From Bacillota bacterium (GTDB lineage Bacteria > Bacillota > Clostridia > Peptostreptococcales > Anaerovoracaceae), in the NCBI GenBank assembly GCA_017433375.1, contig JAFRHG010000014.1:62001-126000 (forward strand): a stretch of 64,000 nt of DNA, in the 5' to 3' direction. A program made the position numbers and the translations under genes. Below the pieces are notes generated by a model. The model saw only the letters and a list, made by a program, of their open reading frames with translations, was not told the origin of the DNA and did no database searches. Below are positions 18,238-27,449 of the stretch, in pieces (position 1 is the stretch's first letter; every line of letters starts with the position of its first letter).

Positions 18238-20613
18238 ATGAAAGAGAAGACACTGCAGGTTCTCGAATACAGCCGGATCATCGACATGCTGAAAGGGCAG
18301 GCTGGTTCTGAAATGGCGCAACAGGCCGTTTCAGAGCTTAAGCCTGTTTTTGATGTGGAAGATATCCGGGAAATGCAGCGGGAAACCACGGAGGCGGTCC
18401 GGCTGATCAACGGCAAGGGACCCCTGCCTATCGGCGGCATCACGGACATTCACGGCATGGTGTCCTTCGCGGTCAAGGGCGGCACCCTGACCATGGCCCA
18501 GCTTTTGCGGATCCTGCGGCAGATGAAGACGGCCCGGGATGTGGTCACCTTCATGAAGGGGGAGGACGTGCCGGAGCTTCCGCTGATCCGCTCCATCGTG
18601 GAGATCCTGGCGGTACACACCGCCCTGGCGGAACGGATCGACGCCTGCATCCTCTCCGAGGACGAGATGGCGGATAACGCCAGCCCGGAACTGCGGAGCA
18701 TACGCCGGGCCATCCTGCGGCAGAACGAGGCCCTGCGGGCGAAGATGAACCAGATCCTGAATTCTGCCGGGAACCAGAACCTGCTGCAGGACGCCATCGT
18801 GACCATCCGCAACGGCCGGTACGTGGTGCCCGTCAAGCAGGAGCACCGGGCCAGCGTGCCCGGCATCATCCATGACCAGAGCGGCTCCGGGGCGACCCTG
18901 TTCATCGAGCCCCAGGCCATCGTCAACATGAACAACGAGCTGCGCCAGCTGCAGCTGGACGAGCAGGCGGAGATCGACCGGATCCTGCGGGAGTTTTCCG
19001 AAGCGGTGGCGGAGCTGCATCATGATCTGGACAACAACCAGAAGCTCCTGGTGCTTCTGGATACCATAATGGCCAAGGGAAGGCTTTCCGTGGCCATGGA
19101 CGGAGAGGAGCCGGAGATCGCCGAAGGCGGCGTGCTGGATCTGCAGGCGGCGGTGCACCCGCTGCTTCCCCGGGACAAGGCGGTGCCGGGGCACATCCGC
19201 ATCGGCGAGGACTACCGGACCCTGGTGGTGACCGGACCCAACACGGGCGGCAAGACCGTCACCCTGAAGACGGCGGGACTGCTGACCCTGATGGCTCAGG
19301 CGGGCCTCCACATTCCGGCGGCAGCCGGCAGCCGGATCCCCGTATTCCGCCAGGTGTTCGCCGATATCGGCGATGAGCAGAGCATCGAGCAGAGCCTGTC
19401 CACCTTTTCCTCCCACATGTCCAACATCGTGGAGATCGTCCGGGAAGCGGACGGGGAGAGCCTGGTCCTGCTGGATGAGCTGGGGGCGGGAACGGATCCC
19501 GCCGAGGGCGCGGCTTTGGCCATCGCCATTCTGGAGGAACTGGAGCGGCGGGGGGCGTGTACCCTAGCCACCACCCACTATACGGAACTGAAGAAATACG
19601 CCATCGCCACGGAGGGCGTGGAAAACGCCTCCATGGAATTTGACGTGAAGACCCTGCGGCCCACCTACCGGCTCACCATCGGCCTGCCGGGAAAATCCAA
19701 CGCCTTTGAGATCGCCTCCCGTCTGGGGATCCCTGATGGGCTGACCCGGCGGGCGGGACAGCTTCTGGATGCCGGCGACGTTGCCTTTGATGACGTGATC
19801 GGCTCCCTGGAAGAGGAAAAGAAGCAGGCAGAGCGGCAGCGGGCGGAAGCCATGGCCATGGCCGACGAGATCCGCCGGGAGAAGGAAAAGCTGCAGGCGG
19901 ACGCCCGCCGGCAGAAGGAGCGGCAGGAAAAGGAACTGGCTGAGGCCAGGGAAGAGGCACGGGAGATCGTCCGGGAGGCCAAGGAGGTTTCCGACGAGAT
20001 CCGCCGGGAACTGAAGGAACTGTCCCGGCTGGACAGTCCCGCCGAGGCGAACCGCCGCCACGACGCCAACCGCAGGCGGCTGCGCCAGCTGGAGAAGAAG
20101 AACCGGCCGACGATAAAGAAAGAAGAAAACACGGCACCGGTGGACCCCGGCAAACTGAAGGTAGGGGACCGGGTCAAGGTGCTGACCATCGGACAGAACG
20201 GGGAGATCCTGGAGCTGCCCGACGAGCGGGGCGAGCTGATGGTGCAGGTGGGCATGATGAAAGTCAACGCCCATGTGGACGACATCATGCTCATCGACCA
20301 GCACAGGCCCGTATCCCGGCCTAAAGGGAGCGGCCACGGCAGTCTGTACCGCAAAAAAGCCCAGATGGTGTCCACTTCTGTGGATGTCCGGGGAAAAAAC
20401 CTTGACGATGCCGTCATGGATGTGGAAAAATATATAGATGACGCCTTTTTATCCGGCCTGCCGGAGGTGACCATCATTCACGGGCGCGGCGAGGGGATCC
20501 TCAGCAAGGGGATCCGGGCAAGGCTGCGGTCCCTGAAAAATGTGAAAGATTACCGCAGAGGCGGCTTTGACGAGGGCGGAGACGGGGTGACCGTCGTCCG
20601 GCTGAAGGTTTGA
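18238..20613 (+). CDS. mutS2: MutS2 ATPase/nuclease
   Basis: 791 residues: MutS-like core and lever domains, ATPase with Walker A T-G-P-N-T-G-G-K-T (about 322-330) and Walker B LVLLDELGAGTDP, a charged coiled-coil clamp region (about 520-625), a KOW-like linker and a C-terminal Smr domain (SVDVRGKNLDDA...HGRGEGIL). The mismatch-recognition domain of MutS is absent, as expected. MutS2 is known for suppressing recombination and, in Bacillus, for rescuing collided ribosomes. Interestingly, rqcH, acting in the same rescue pathway, is at 45932. Confidence 0.96.
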   Translation: MKEKTLQVLEYSRIIDMLKGQAGSEMAQQAVSELKPVFDVEDIREMQRETTEAVRLINGKGPLPIGGITDIHGMVSFAVKGGTLTMAQLLRILRQMKTARDVVTFMKGEDVPELPLIRSIVEILAVHTALAERIDACILSEDEMADNASPELRSIRRAILRQNEALRAKMNQILNSAGNQNLLQDAIVTIRNGRYVVPVKQEHRASVPGIIHDQSGSGATLFIEPQAIVNMNNELRQLQLDEQAEIDRILREFSEAVAELHHDLDNNQKLLVLLDTIMAKGRLSVAMDGEEPEIAEGGVLDLQAAVHPLLPRDKAVPGHIRIGEDYRTLVVTGPNTGGKTVTLKTAGLLTLMAQAGLHIPAAAGSRIPVFRQVFADIGDEQSIEQSLSTFSSHMSNIVEIVREADGESLVLLDELGAGTDPAEGAALAIAILEELERRGACTLATTHYTELKKYAIATEGVENASMEFDVKTLRPTYRLTIGLPGKSNAFEIASRLGIPDGLTRRAGQLLDAGDVAFDDVIGSLEEEKKQAERQRAEAMAMADEIRREKEKLQADARRQKERQEKELAEAREEAREIVREAKEVSDEIRRELKELSRLDSPAEANRRHDANRRRLRQLEKKNRPTIKKEENTAPVDPGKLKVGDRVKVLTIGQNGEILELPDERGELMVQVGMMKVNAHVDDIMLIDQHRPVSRPKGSGHGSLYRKKAQMVSTSVDVRGKNLDDAVMDVEKYIDDAFLSGLPEVTIIHGRGEGILSKGIRARLRSLKNVKDYRRGGFDEGGDGVTVVRLKV

Positions 20614-20629
20614 GCAAAGGAGTGACACG

Positions 20630-22342
20630 ATGATCAACTACAGAGAGAAAATTGCGGATGTCCTTACCCACCACATGGAGGGTATATCCTTTGAAGAGGT
20701 CCTGGACATGATCGAAAAACCGGCTGACCCGAAGATGGGCGACTACGCGCTGCCCTGCTTCAAGCTGGCCAGAGTCCTGCGCAAGGCGCCGCCTATGATC
20801 GCCAAAGGCATCGCCGAGAGCATCGAGGACGAGCACCTCTTCGAGAAGGTGGAGGCGGTAAATGCCTACGTCAACATGTTCGTCGACCGCAACGACTTCG
20901 CCCATGAGGTGGTCGCGGAGGCCATCGAGAAGGGCGACGACTTCGGCAGAAGCGATGTGGGCGCCCACCGCAAAGTCATCGTGGAGTACTCCTCCCCGAA
21001 CATCGCCAAGCCTTTCCACATCGGCCACATCCGGAGCACGGTCATCGGCAGCTCCATCGCCAACATCTACGATTTCCTGGGCTATGACATCGTCCGGATC
21101 AACCATCTGGGCGACTACGGCACCCAGTTCGGCAAGATGATCGTGGCCTACCGCCGGTGGGGCAACCGGGAGGATGTGGTGAGAGAGCCCATCAAGACCC
21201 TGCTGGAGTACTACACCAGATTCCACAAAGAGGCGGAGAACGATCCGACCCTGGAGGATGAGGCCAGAGCGACCTTCACCAAGCTGGAGCACGGCGAGAA
21301 GGAAGAGATGGAACTGTGGCAGTGGTTCCGGGAGGAGTCCCTGAAGGAGTTCACCAGGGTGTATGACATGCTGGGGATTGCCTTTGATTCCTATAAGGGC
21401 GAGAGTTTCTACTCCGACAAGATGCCCCGGTTCGTGAAGGAACTGGAGGAGAAGGGCCTGCTGGAGGAGGACCAGGGCGCCAAGATCGTGCGATTGGACG
21501 AATACGACCTGCCGGTGGCGCTGATCACCAAGTCCGACGGATCCACCCTGTACATCACCCGGGATATCGCCGCCGCGGTCTACCGCAAGGAGACCTACGA
21601 TTTTTACAAGAACATCTACGTGGTGGCCTCCCAGCAGAACCTGCACTTCCAGCAGTGGATCCAGATTCTGGAAATGATGGGCTATCCCTGGGCCAGAGAC
21701 TGCGTCCACGTGCCCTTCGGCCTGGTGAGCATGGAGGAAGGCGCCATGTCCACCCGTGAGGGAAGGGTCATCTTCCTGGAGGATGTGCTGAACCGGGCGG
21801 TGGAAAAGACCCGGGAAATCATCCGGGAAAAGAACGTCAACACGGAAAACATCGAAGAAACGGCCGCTGCGGTAGGAATCGGCGCCGTGATCTTCAATGA
21901 ACTGTCGAATTACAGAATAAAGGATTATGTATTCTCCTGGGATCACGTGCTGAATTTCGAGGGCGAGACCGGTCCCTACGTCCAGTACACCCACGCCAGG
22001 GCCTGCAGCATCCTGCGCAACGCGGGAGAAGAGGTCGTTGCAAAGGCAATGAAGGGCTTTGACTCCACCTACATCACCGGAGACAGCGCCCATGAGCTGG
22101 AGAGCCTCCTTTACGAGTTCCCCGACGTGGTTCACGAGGCCGGCGACAAGTACGAGCCCTCTATCGTGACCCGCCACATCGTGGATATCGCCCAGGCCTA
22201 CAACCGGTTCTACCACGACGAGCACATCCTGACCGACAACGAGGATGAGAAGGTGGCCAAGGTGGCCCTGGTCATGGCGGCGAAGAACGCCATCAAGAAC
22301 GGCCTGGCTCTCCTGGGCATGGAGGCGCCGGAGAGGATGTAG
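20630..22342 (+). CDS. argS: Arginine--tRNA ligase
   Basis: A 570-residue class I synthetase. The N-terminal Arg-S additional domain (1-90) precedes the catalytic Rossmann fold with VEYSSPNIAKPFHIGHIRST, where H130-I-G-H133 is the signature. A DALR anticodon-binding domain ends in the family-typical LLGMEAPERM. It starts 17 bases after mutS2, and AAGGAG precedes the ATG. Two AAAGGCAA-type octamers lie inside (21378, 22042), the second using the unusual alanine codon GCA twice. Confidence 0.97.
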   Translation: MINYREKIADVLTHHMEGISFEEVLDMIEKPADPKMGDYALPCFKLARVLRKAPPMIAKGIAESIEDEHLFEKVEAVNAYVNMFVDRNDFAHEVVAEAIEKGDDFGRSDVGAHRKVIVEYSSPNIAKPFHIGHIRSTVIGSSIANIYDFLGYDIVRINHLGDYGTQFGKMIVAYRRWGNREDVVREPIKTLLEYYTRFHKEAENDPTLEDEARATFTKLEHGEKEEMELWQWFREESLKEFTRVYDMLGIAFDSYKGESFYSDKMPRFVKELEEKGLLEEDQGAKIVRLDEYDLPVALITKSDGSTLYITRDIAAAVYRKETYDFYKNIYVVASQQNLHFQQWIQILEMMGYPWARDCVHVPFGLVSMEEGAMSTREGRVIFLEDVLNRAVEKTREIIREKNVNTENIEETAAAVGIGAVIFNELSNYRIKDYVFSWDHVLNFEGETGPYVQYTHARACSILRNAGEEVVAKAMKGFDSTYITGDSAHELESLLYEFPDVVHEAGDKYEPSIVTRHIVDIAQAYNRFYHDEHILTDNEDEKVAKVALVMAAKNAIKNGLALLGMEAPERM

Positions 22343-22397
22343 CGCCGGCGGGTGAGCCCGGCGCGGGCCGCCGATCAAGGCGATTAAGGAGCGAGAC

Positions 22398-23270
22398 TTG
22401 AGATACGAAGGCAGCATATTCCGTCCCCCCAGCGAGGCCTACAGCCTGCTGGTCCAGGTGACGGTGGGATGCACCCACAATAAATGCACATTCTGCAGCA
22501 TGTACAAGGACAAGAAGTTCCATCTGCGGGATCCGAAGGAGGTTCTGGAGGATCTGCAGTGGGCCCGTGCCCATTACCGCCGGGTGGAGCGGATATTCCT
22601 GTGCGACGGCGATGCCCTGGCGCTGAAGAACGACAAGCTGATGCCCATTCTGGAGCACATCCGGGACAACTTCCCCGAATGCGAGCGGGTCACCGCCTAC
22701 GCCCGGGCATCGGATGTCCTGCGCAAAAGCAACGAAGAACTGCGCCAGCTCCGGGAGACCGGCCTGACCATGGTCTACATCGGCGCCGAATCGGGCAGCG
22801 ATGAGGTGCTGAAGGCCATCAACAAGGGGGAGACCCGGGCCCAGCTCATCGAGGGCGTGCGCAAGGCGGAGGACTGCGGCATCAAGGCTTCGGTCACCTT
22901 TATCTCCGGCCTGGCCGGAAAGGCCGGCTGGAAGGACCACGCCGTGCAGACGGGCACCATGATCAGCGAGATGGAGCCTTCCTACGTAGGGCTTCTGACC
23001 CTGCTGGTGGACCCGTCGGTACCCATCGCCGAAGAGATCCGGCAGGGGAGGCTGCAGCTGCTCAGCCCGGAGGAAGTGGTGGCGGAGACGCTGCTCATGC
23101 TGGAAAACACCTCCGTGAGCCGCCCCTGTGTATTTCGAAGCAATCACGCGTCCAACTATCTTTCGCTGGCAGGCACGCTCCCCCAGGACAGGGAGCGCCT
23201 GATCGCCATCCTCCGGGAAGCCATGGAGGACAGCGGCATGCTGAAGGATGAGCGTTTCCGGGCGCTGTAA
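22398..23270 (+). CDS. Radical SAM protein of unknown substrate
   Basis: A 290-residue protein starting at a TTG with a strong AAGGAG site 5 bases before. The [4Fe-4S] cluster motif is GCTHNKCTFC, a Cys-x4-Cys-x2-Cys spacing rather than the classical Cys-x3-Cys-x2-Cys. A glycine-rich SAM-contact segment and the TIM-barrel motif MVYIGAESGSDEVLKAINKG follow. It lacks an extra C-terminal domain. The gene follows argS and precedes a TPR protein; neither suggests a substrate. Confidence 0.8.
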   Translation: MRYEGSIFRPPSEAYSLLVQVTVGCTHNKCTFCSMYKDKKFHLRDPKEVLEDLQWARAHYRRVERIFLCDGDALALKNDKLMPILEHIRDNFPECERVTAYARASDVLRKSNEELRQLRETGLTMVYIGAESGSDEVLKAINKGETRAQLIEGVRKAEDCGIKASVTFISGLAGKAGWKDHAVQTGTMISEMEPSYVGLLTLLVDPSVPIAEEIRQGRLQLLSPEEVVAETLLMLENTSVSRPCVFRSNHASNYLSLAGTLPQDRERLIAILREAMEDSGMLKDERFRAL

Positions 23271-23330
23271 ATACGTGAGGCGGCGGCATCAGCCGGAAGG
23301 TTCGGCGCCGCGGCCGGGAAAGGAAATAAC

Positions 23331-24809
23331 ATGGCAAGGAAAAAGCAGAAACAGACGCTGATGCAGTCCATGGGCGTAACCCGTACGGTGGTCAGGCCCA
23401 GGGAGGAATCGGATATCCAGCTCCGGGAGGACCGGATCGGCAGGTATTTCCGCAAGTATCTGAACAAGTTTGTTTTCGTGGAATTCTCCGATGACTTTAT
23501 CAAGCGCTCCAAGGCCGGGGATCTGATGAAAGGCGTCCCCGTACCCCTGCGGCGCAAGGAAGTCAAGAGCTTTGCCGGGGGAGACGGCGTGTCCATGCTG
23601 GTCATCGCCGAGAATATGGCCTGGGTCATGGGCTGTGATCCCCACTTCAAATACACGAAGAACTATGTGGCTATCCTGAACAAGCTCTATCAGCACAAAC
23701 TCTTTGAGGGGCTGATGAAGGAGGGAAGAGACGCGGCCGAGCGGGGCGACATGGACAACGCCTGCATCCACTTCCGCGCATCCCTCTGCATCCAGTACGA
23801 CTATCTGCACTCCATGTACAGTTATGCCCGGGCCTGCCGGGTCATGTACGAGAACAGCCGCAACGAAGAGTACATCGGCCGGTTCAAGGCAGAGGCCCTG
23901 GACTGGTTCGAGCTGCTGACGGAGACCCATCCCCGGTTCGCCATGGGATACTATTATCTGGGCTACTCCTACCTGAACATGGGCCTGTACAACAAGGCGG
24001 TCCTGGCCTGGGAGGGCTTCCTGAAGTTCACCCACAATTCCAAAGACCGCAAGGAGATCCGCAAGCGCATCGAGCAGCTCCAGGATCCGGTCACCATCGA
24101 AAAGGGATGCCTCAGCATCACTTCCGGCCGGCTGGATGAGGGTATCAAGACCCTGGAACCCTACCTGAAAACCAAGTTCAAGGACTGGTGGCCCCTCCAC
24201 TATTATCTGGGCATGGGCTACAAAGGCATGGGAAGGACTGCCGACGCGGTGGCGGAATTCCGCAAGGCCCTGATGATCAACGGCAGCCACCTGGAAAGCA
24301 TGAAGGAGCTGGTCGAGATCTATGAGGATTCCGACGACAAGGCCAACGTCCGCAAGTACACGGAGAAGATCAAGCTGATCGAAGCCGCCCAGGAAGAAGA
24401 CCAGAAAGCTTACGAGAAGCAGGCCGAAAAGGAAAACAAGCGCCTGGAGACCGAGGAACCCAAGCCCCTCCCGCCGGAACAGATCGAACACGTCGACCTG
24501 TCCGAGGCGGACGCCCTCGTCGGCGCCCCGGAGGACCCGGCTGCGGCTGCGCAAGGTGCGGCGGCTCCGGCAGGGGAACCCGGCGCGGAGGCTGCGGATG
24601 CGGCGGCAGGTGAATCTGACGCAGAGGCCCCGGCCGACGAAGCCGACGCGGAAACCATGGCAGGGGAGCCCGACGCGGAGATCGCGGCCGATTCCGGTGA
24701 GGCTGACGACCTGCCCGATGTCCCGACTGATGAATCCGAGCCGGAGGCCGCTGAAGTCCCCGATGAGAAGCCGAAGAAGAAGAGCCTCGTCCGGCGGCTG
24801 AAGAAATAG
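23331..24809 (+). CDS. TPR-repeat protein with acidic Ala-rich tail
   Basis: 492 residues. An N-terminal segment of about 120 residues without recognised motif is followed by tetratricopeptide helices (about 125-355; clear units at YYYLGYSYLNMGLYNKAVLA and YYLGMGYKGMGRTADAVAEF), a charged helix, and a low-complexity Ala/Glu/Asp/Pro tail (about 400-480) that ends in a basic KKKSLVRRLKK. There is no signal peptide, so it is cytoplasmic and probably a scaffold. Partners are unknown. Confidence 0.8.
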   Translation: MARKKQKQTLMQSMGVTRTVVRPREESDIQLREDRIGRYFRKYLNKFVFVEFSDDFIKRSKAGDLMKGVPVPLRRKEVKSFAGGDGVSMLVIAENMAWVMGCDPHFKYTKNYVAILNKLYQHKLFEGLMKEGRDAAERGDMDNACIHFRASLCIQYDYLHSMYSYARACRVMYENSRNEEYIGRFKAEALDWFELLTETHPRFAMGYYYLGYSYLNMGLYNKAVLAWEGFLKFTHNSKDRKEIRKRIEQLQDPVTIEKGCLSITSGRLDEGIKTLEPYLKTKFKDWWPLHYYLGMGYKGMGRTADAVAEFRKALMINGSHLESMKELVEIYEDSDDKANVRKYTEKIKLIEAAQEEDQKAYEKQAEKENKRLETEEPKPLPPEQIEHVDLSEADALVGAPEDPAAAAQGAAAPAGEPGAEAADAAAGESDAEAPADEADAETMAGEPDAEIAADSGEADDLPDVPTDESEPEAAEVPDEKPKKKSLVRRLKK

Positions 24810-24887
24810 CAGTCGACCGCTGCGAATAAACCGGCAAATCATCTCCGGCAGGCGCAATGATCCCCGATGAATACACACCGATACAAA

Positions 24888-24925
24888 GGGAGTATCGCAT
24901 CAGAGCTGATGTGCCACTCCTTTTT
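24888..24925 (+). terminator. Rho-independent terminator after the TPR gene
   Basis: GGAGT (24889-24893) pairs with ACTCC (24916-24920), enclosing a further stem CGCATCAG/CTGATGTG (one G-T pair), and is followed directly by TTTTT (24921-24925). It lies 79 bases after the TPR stop codon and inside the short open frame 24857-25084, which argues against that frame. Confidence 0.65.
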
Positions 24926-25440
24926 CATGCTCATTTACCGGTTGCGCCTGATGCTGATGCTTCTGTCGATCTCATTTATATGCCTTTTGGCGAAAATCCA
25001 TATGTCTTTGGAATACGAAGAATCCACATAAGGCATATAGACGATTACATGCCGTCTCTCAGACAGCATTATGTGGGTGGCTGAGGGGGGAGACCTTGCG
25101 CATATCGTCCCGTTGCCTTTGCCGGTTCAAGCCCCTCCTCATGCGAATGAACGAGTGGTGAATGAAAGAGTTGATTTATCGTCCACATTCACCAGATTGT
25201 CGATTTCCCCCTCTGAAAAGGCCCATTCAAGCCTCTCTCGTGAATAAAAAGGCAATCCCTCAGCATCCATACACCACTTTCGCCGAAACTGGTGTATAGA
25301 TTCCATTTCACGAGGGAAAGATTCACGAAATGGAAATAAATGTAATTATTTGAGCGTTCAAAAGAGGTTTTGGTGAATGAAACCCATATTCAAAGCGGAT
25401 CTATACACCAGCACACTCTGGCAGGACGACTTGATGGTGA
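24926..25440. other. Gene-free interval with several inverted repeats
   Basis: No supported gene. The base composition is more AT-rich than its surroundings. It holds TATATGCCTT/AAGGCATATA (24977-24986 with 25030-25039, 10 bp perfect), ATACACCA/TGGTGTAT (25269-25276 with 25290-25297) and TTCCATTTC/GAAATGGAA (25301-25309 with 25327-25335). ATACACCA occurs again at 25402. CAGGCGCAA at 24849 has a complement TTGCGCCTG at 24942. Two AAAGGCAA-type octamers lie at 25113 and 25248. It could hold a small RNA or the remains of a mobile element; neither is proven. Confidence 0.5.
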
Positions 25441-25481
25441 GAACAAATGTTCTTGAACATGCGGTGCCACTGTGATATACT
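25441..25481 (+). promoter_or_regulatory. LexA (SOS) box and promoter of the Y-family polymerase
   Basis: GAACAAATGTTC (25441-25452) is a perfect palindrome matching the Gram-positive LexA/DinR core GAAC-N4-GTTC. It directly abuts the -35 TTGAAC (25453-25458), with a 17-base spacer and an extended -10 TG-A-TATACT (25476-25481). LexA bound here would exclude RNA polymerase, so the downstream gene should be SOS-inducible (inference from known LexA logic). Confidence 0.85.
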
Positions 25482-25511
25482 CACAGTAGAGCGAACCGGA
25501 GTGACAATCAG

Positions 25512-27101
25512 ATGAACCGAACAGAGGAGAAACAGAGAACCTATATCGCCATCGACCTGAAGTCCTTCTACGCCTCGGTGGAATGCCGGGAGCGGGAGCT
25601 GGACCCCATGACGACCAATCTGGTGGTCGCCGATCTTTCGCGTACGGAAAAAACCATCTGCCTGGCGGTGACGCCCAGCCTGAAGAGTTACGGCATCAGC
25701 GGCCGGGCCAGGCTGTTCGAGGTGGTGCAGCGGGTGAAGGAGATCAACGCCCGGCGGCAGAGCGCCAACGGGGGAAGACCTTTTACGGGCGAGTCATGGG
25801 ACGCGGAGGAGCTGGCTGCGGATCCGGGCCTGAAGCTTTCCTATGTGGTCGCGCCGCCCAGGATGCGCCTTTACATGGAGTACAGCACCCGGATCTATCA
25901 GATTTATCTGCAGTATGTCGCTGCGGAGGACATCCACGTCTATTCCATCGATGAGGTGTTCATCGACGTGACCAACTACCTGAAGACCTACGGCATGACG
26001 GCGCGGCAGCTGGTGATGACCATGATCAAGGATGTCCTGGAGCAGACGGGAATCACGGCGACGGCGGGCATCGGAACGAATCTGTACCTGGCCAAGATCG
26101 CCATGGATATCGATGCCAAGCACAATCCGCCCGACGAGAACGGCGACCGGATGTCGGAGCTGGATGAGATGTCCTACCGGAAACGGCTCTGGACCCACGA
26201 ACCCATCACCGACTTCTGGCGGATCGGCAGAGGATACGCCCGGAAACTGGCCGCCCACGGCATGTACACCATGGGGGATGTGGCTCGGTGCTCCCTGGGC
26301 GGACCGGCGGACTTCTATAACGAGGAGCTGCTCTACCGGCTGTTCGGCGTCAACGCGGAACTGCTCATCGACCACGCCTGGGGCATCGAGCCATGCACCA
26401 TGCAGGACATCCGCGCCTACCGGCCCCAGACCAACAGCCTCAGTTCCGGGCAGGTACTGAAGGAGCCGTACTCCAGTGCAAAGGCAAGGCTGGTCGTGCG
26501 GGAAATGACGGAGCTGATGGTTTTGGATCTGGTCAGCAAGGGAGTGACCACGGATCAGATGGTGCTGACCGTGAACTACGATATCGAGAATCTGACGGAC
26601 CCCGAGCGGCGCAAAAGATACCGGGGCCCGGTGACCACGGACTACTACGGACGGAAGGTTCCCAAACACGCCCACGGAACCGCCAATCTTCCCCGGCGTA
26701 CTTCCTCCACAAAGATAATCTGCGACGAAGTCATGGCGCTCTATGACCGGATCATCGATCCGGATCTCCTCGTCCGCCGCCTCACCATCGCCGCCTGCCG
26801 GTTGGAATCGGGGGTCAGACCCGCGGAGGAAACAGCAGCGGCAGCCGGCGCGTCCGGGGCAGCCGCCGGCCCAGCAGCCGACGCCCAGGGGGAACAGCTG
26901 GATATGTTCACCGATTACGAGGAGAGAGACCGGGAAGAGCAGCAGGAACAGGAGGCGCTGCAGAAAGAAAACCAGATGCAGAAGGCCATGATCGCCATCA
27001 AGGAAAAGTACGGCAAGAACGCCATCCTCACCGGAACCAATCTGGAGGAGGGGGCCACGGCCATGGAGCGGAACCGGCAGATCGGAGGGCACAGGGAGTG
27101 A
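25512..27101 (+). CDS. Y-family DNA polymerase (UmuC/DinB-like), SOS-regulated
   Basis: 529 residues. Palm and finger motifs are IAIDLKSFYASVEC (catalytic D15; the steric gate is Y20 of FYAS) and Y144-S-I-D-E (D147, E148). A thumb with the helix-hairpin region (TDFWRIGRGYARKLAAHG) and a little-finger domain follow, then a low-complexity Ala/Gly stretch (about 435-457) and the beta-clamp binding motif Q462-L-D-M-F. The family performs error-prone translesion synthesis. It resembles the UmuC/UvrX branch of Firmicutes more than classical DinB. The LexA site at 25441 and the small gene downstream fit an SOS mutagenesis unit. Confidence 0.92.
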   Translation: MNRTEEKQRTYIAIDLKSFYASVECRERELDPMTTNLVVADLSRTEKTICLAVTPSLKSYGISGRARLFEVVQRVKEINARRQSANGGRPFTGESWDAEELAADPGLKLSYVVAPPRMRLYMEYSTRIYQIYLQYVAAEDIHVYSIDEVFIDVTNYLKTYGMTARQLVMTMIKDVLEQTGITATAGIGTNLYLAKIAMDIDAKHNPPDENGDRMSELDEMSYRKRLWTHEPITDFWRIGRGYARKLAAHGMYTMGDVARCSLGGPADFYNEELLYRLFGVNAELLIDHAWGIEPCTMQDIRAYRPQTNSLSSGQVLKEPYSSAKARLVVREMTELMVLDLVSKGVTTDQMVLTVNYDIENLTDPERRKRYRGPVTTDYYGRKVPKHAHGTANLPRRTSSTKIICDEVMALYDRIIDPDLLVRRLTIAACRLESGVRPAEETAAAAGASGAAAGPAADAQGEQLDMFTDYEERDREEQQEQEALQKENQMQKAMIAIKEKYGKNAILTGTNLEEGATAMERNRQIGGHRE

Positions 27102-27157
27102 GCGCAGATCGGAGGGCACAGGGAGTGAGCACAGATCGGAGGACACAGGCATGAGCA
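27078..27157 (+). repeat. Three tandem copies of a 27-base unit around a translation start
   Basis: Units begin at 27078, 27105 and 27132. The first two differ at one base; the third is one base shorter with a few changes. Each contains a GGAGG-type Shine-Dalgarno followed by GTGAGC (units 1, 2) or ATGAGC (unit 3). The third provides the start of the gene at 27151; the first contains the polymerase stop codon. The initiation region of the small gene has thus been triplicated. Confidence 0.85.
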
Positions 27158-27372
27158 CCAATAAGGATCCCCATCGCTATGACGACATCCTGTACGAGCA
27201 GCGGCCCGTCAGCAGGAAGCACGTTCCCATGAAGCGGGAGGACAGGGCGGCCCAGTTCGCGCCCTTTGCCGCGCTGACCGGATACGGGGAAGCCGTCTCC
27301 GAGATGGCGGAATACAACGCGGAATGGGTGAAGGAGAGCAATCAAAACGACCCCTTCGAAGAGGGGCCGTAG
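27151..27372 (+). CDS. Small conserved protein following the Y-family polymerase (YolD-like)
   Basis: 73 residues, with the core segment RPVSRKHVPMKREDRAAQFAPFAALTGYG. Short proteins with this R-x-x-Q-F-x-P-F-A-A-L-x-G-Y motif are regularly found beside UmuC-type polymerases in clostridia and are often called YolD-like. Their molecular role is not established. The start uses the third copy of the tandem initiation repeat. A terminator at 27421 ends the two-gene SOS unit. Confidence 0.75.
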   Translation: MSTNKDPHRYDDILYEQRPVSRKHVPMKREDRAAQFAPFAALTGYGEAVSEMAEYNAEWVKESNQNDPFEEGP

Positions 27373-27420
27373 AGTTTCGTTTGTTGTTTTGCATACGGGC
27401 CTGCGCGGGTCCCGCAGACG

Positions 27421-27449
27421 ATCCGGCCTTTGCCGGATTATTTCTTTTC
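27421..27449 (+). terminator. Rho-independent terminator of the polymerase unit
   Basis: ATCCGGC (27421-27427) pairs with GCCGGAT (27432-27438) around CTTT and is followed by TATTTCTTTT. It overlaps the stop codon (27438-27440) of the leftward acyltransferase gene; it works only for rightward transcription. Confidence 0.7.

Noticed and set aside
24857..25084. 75-codon open frame after the TPR gene
   Set aside because: It is crossed by a rho-independent terminator, has no ribosome-binding site, and its composition differs from coding sequence here.
25115..25145. tRNA T-arm (GGTTCAAGCCC)
   Set aside because: The flanking five bases do not pair and no acceptor or anticodon arm can be built.
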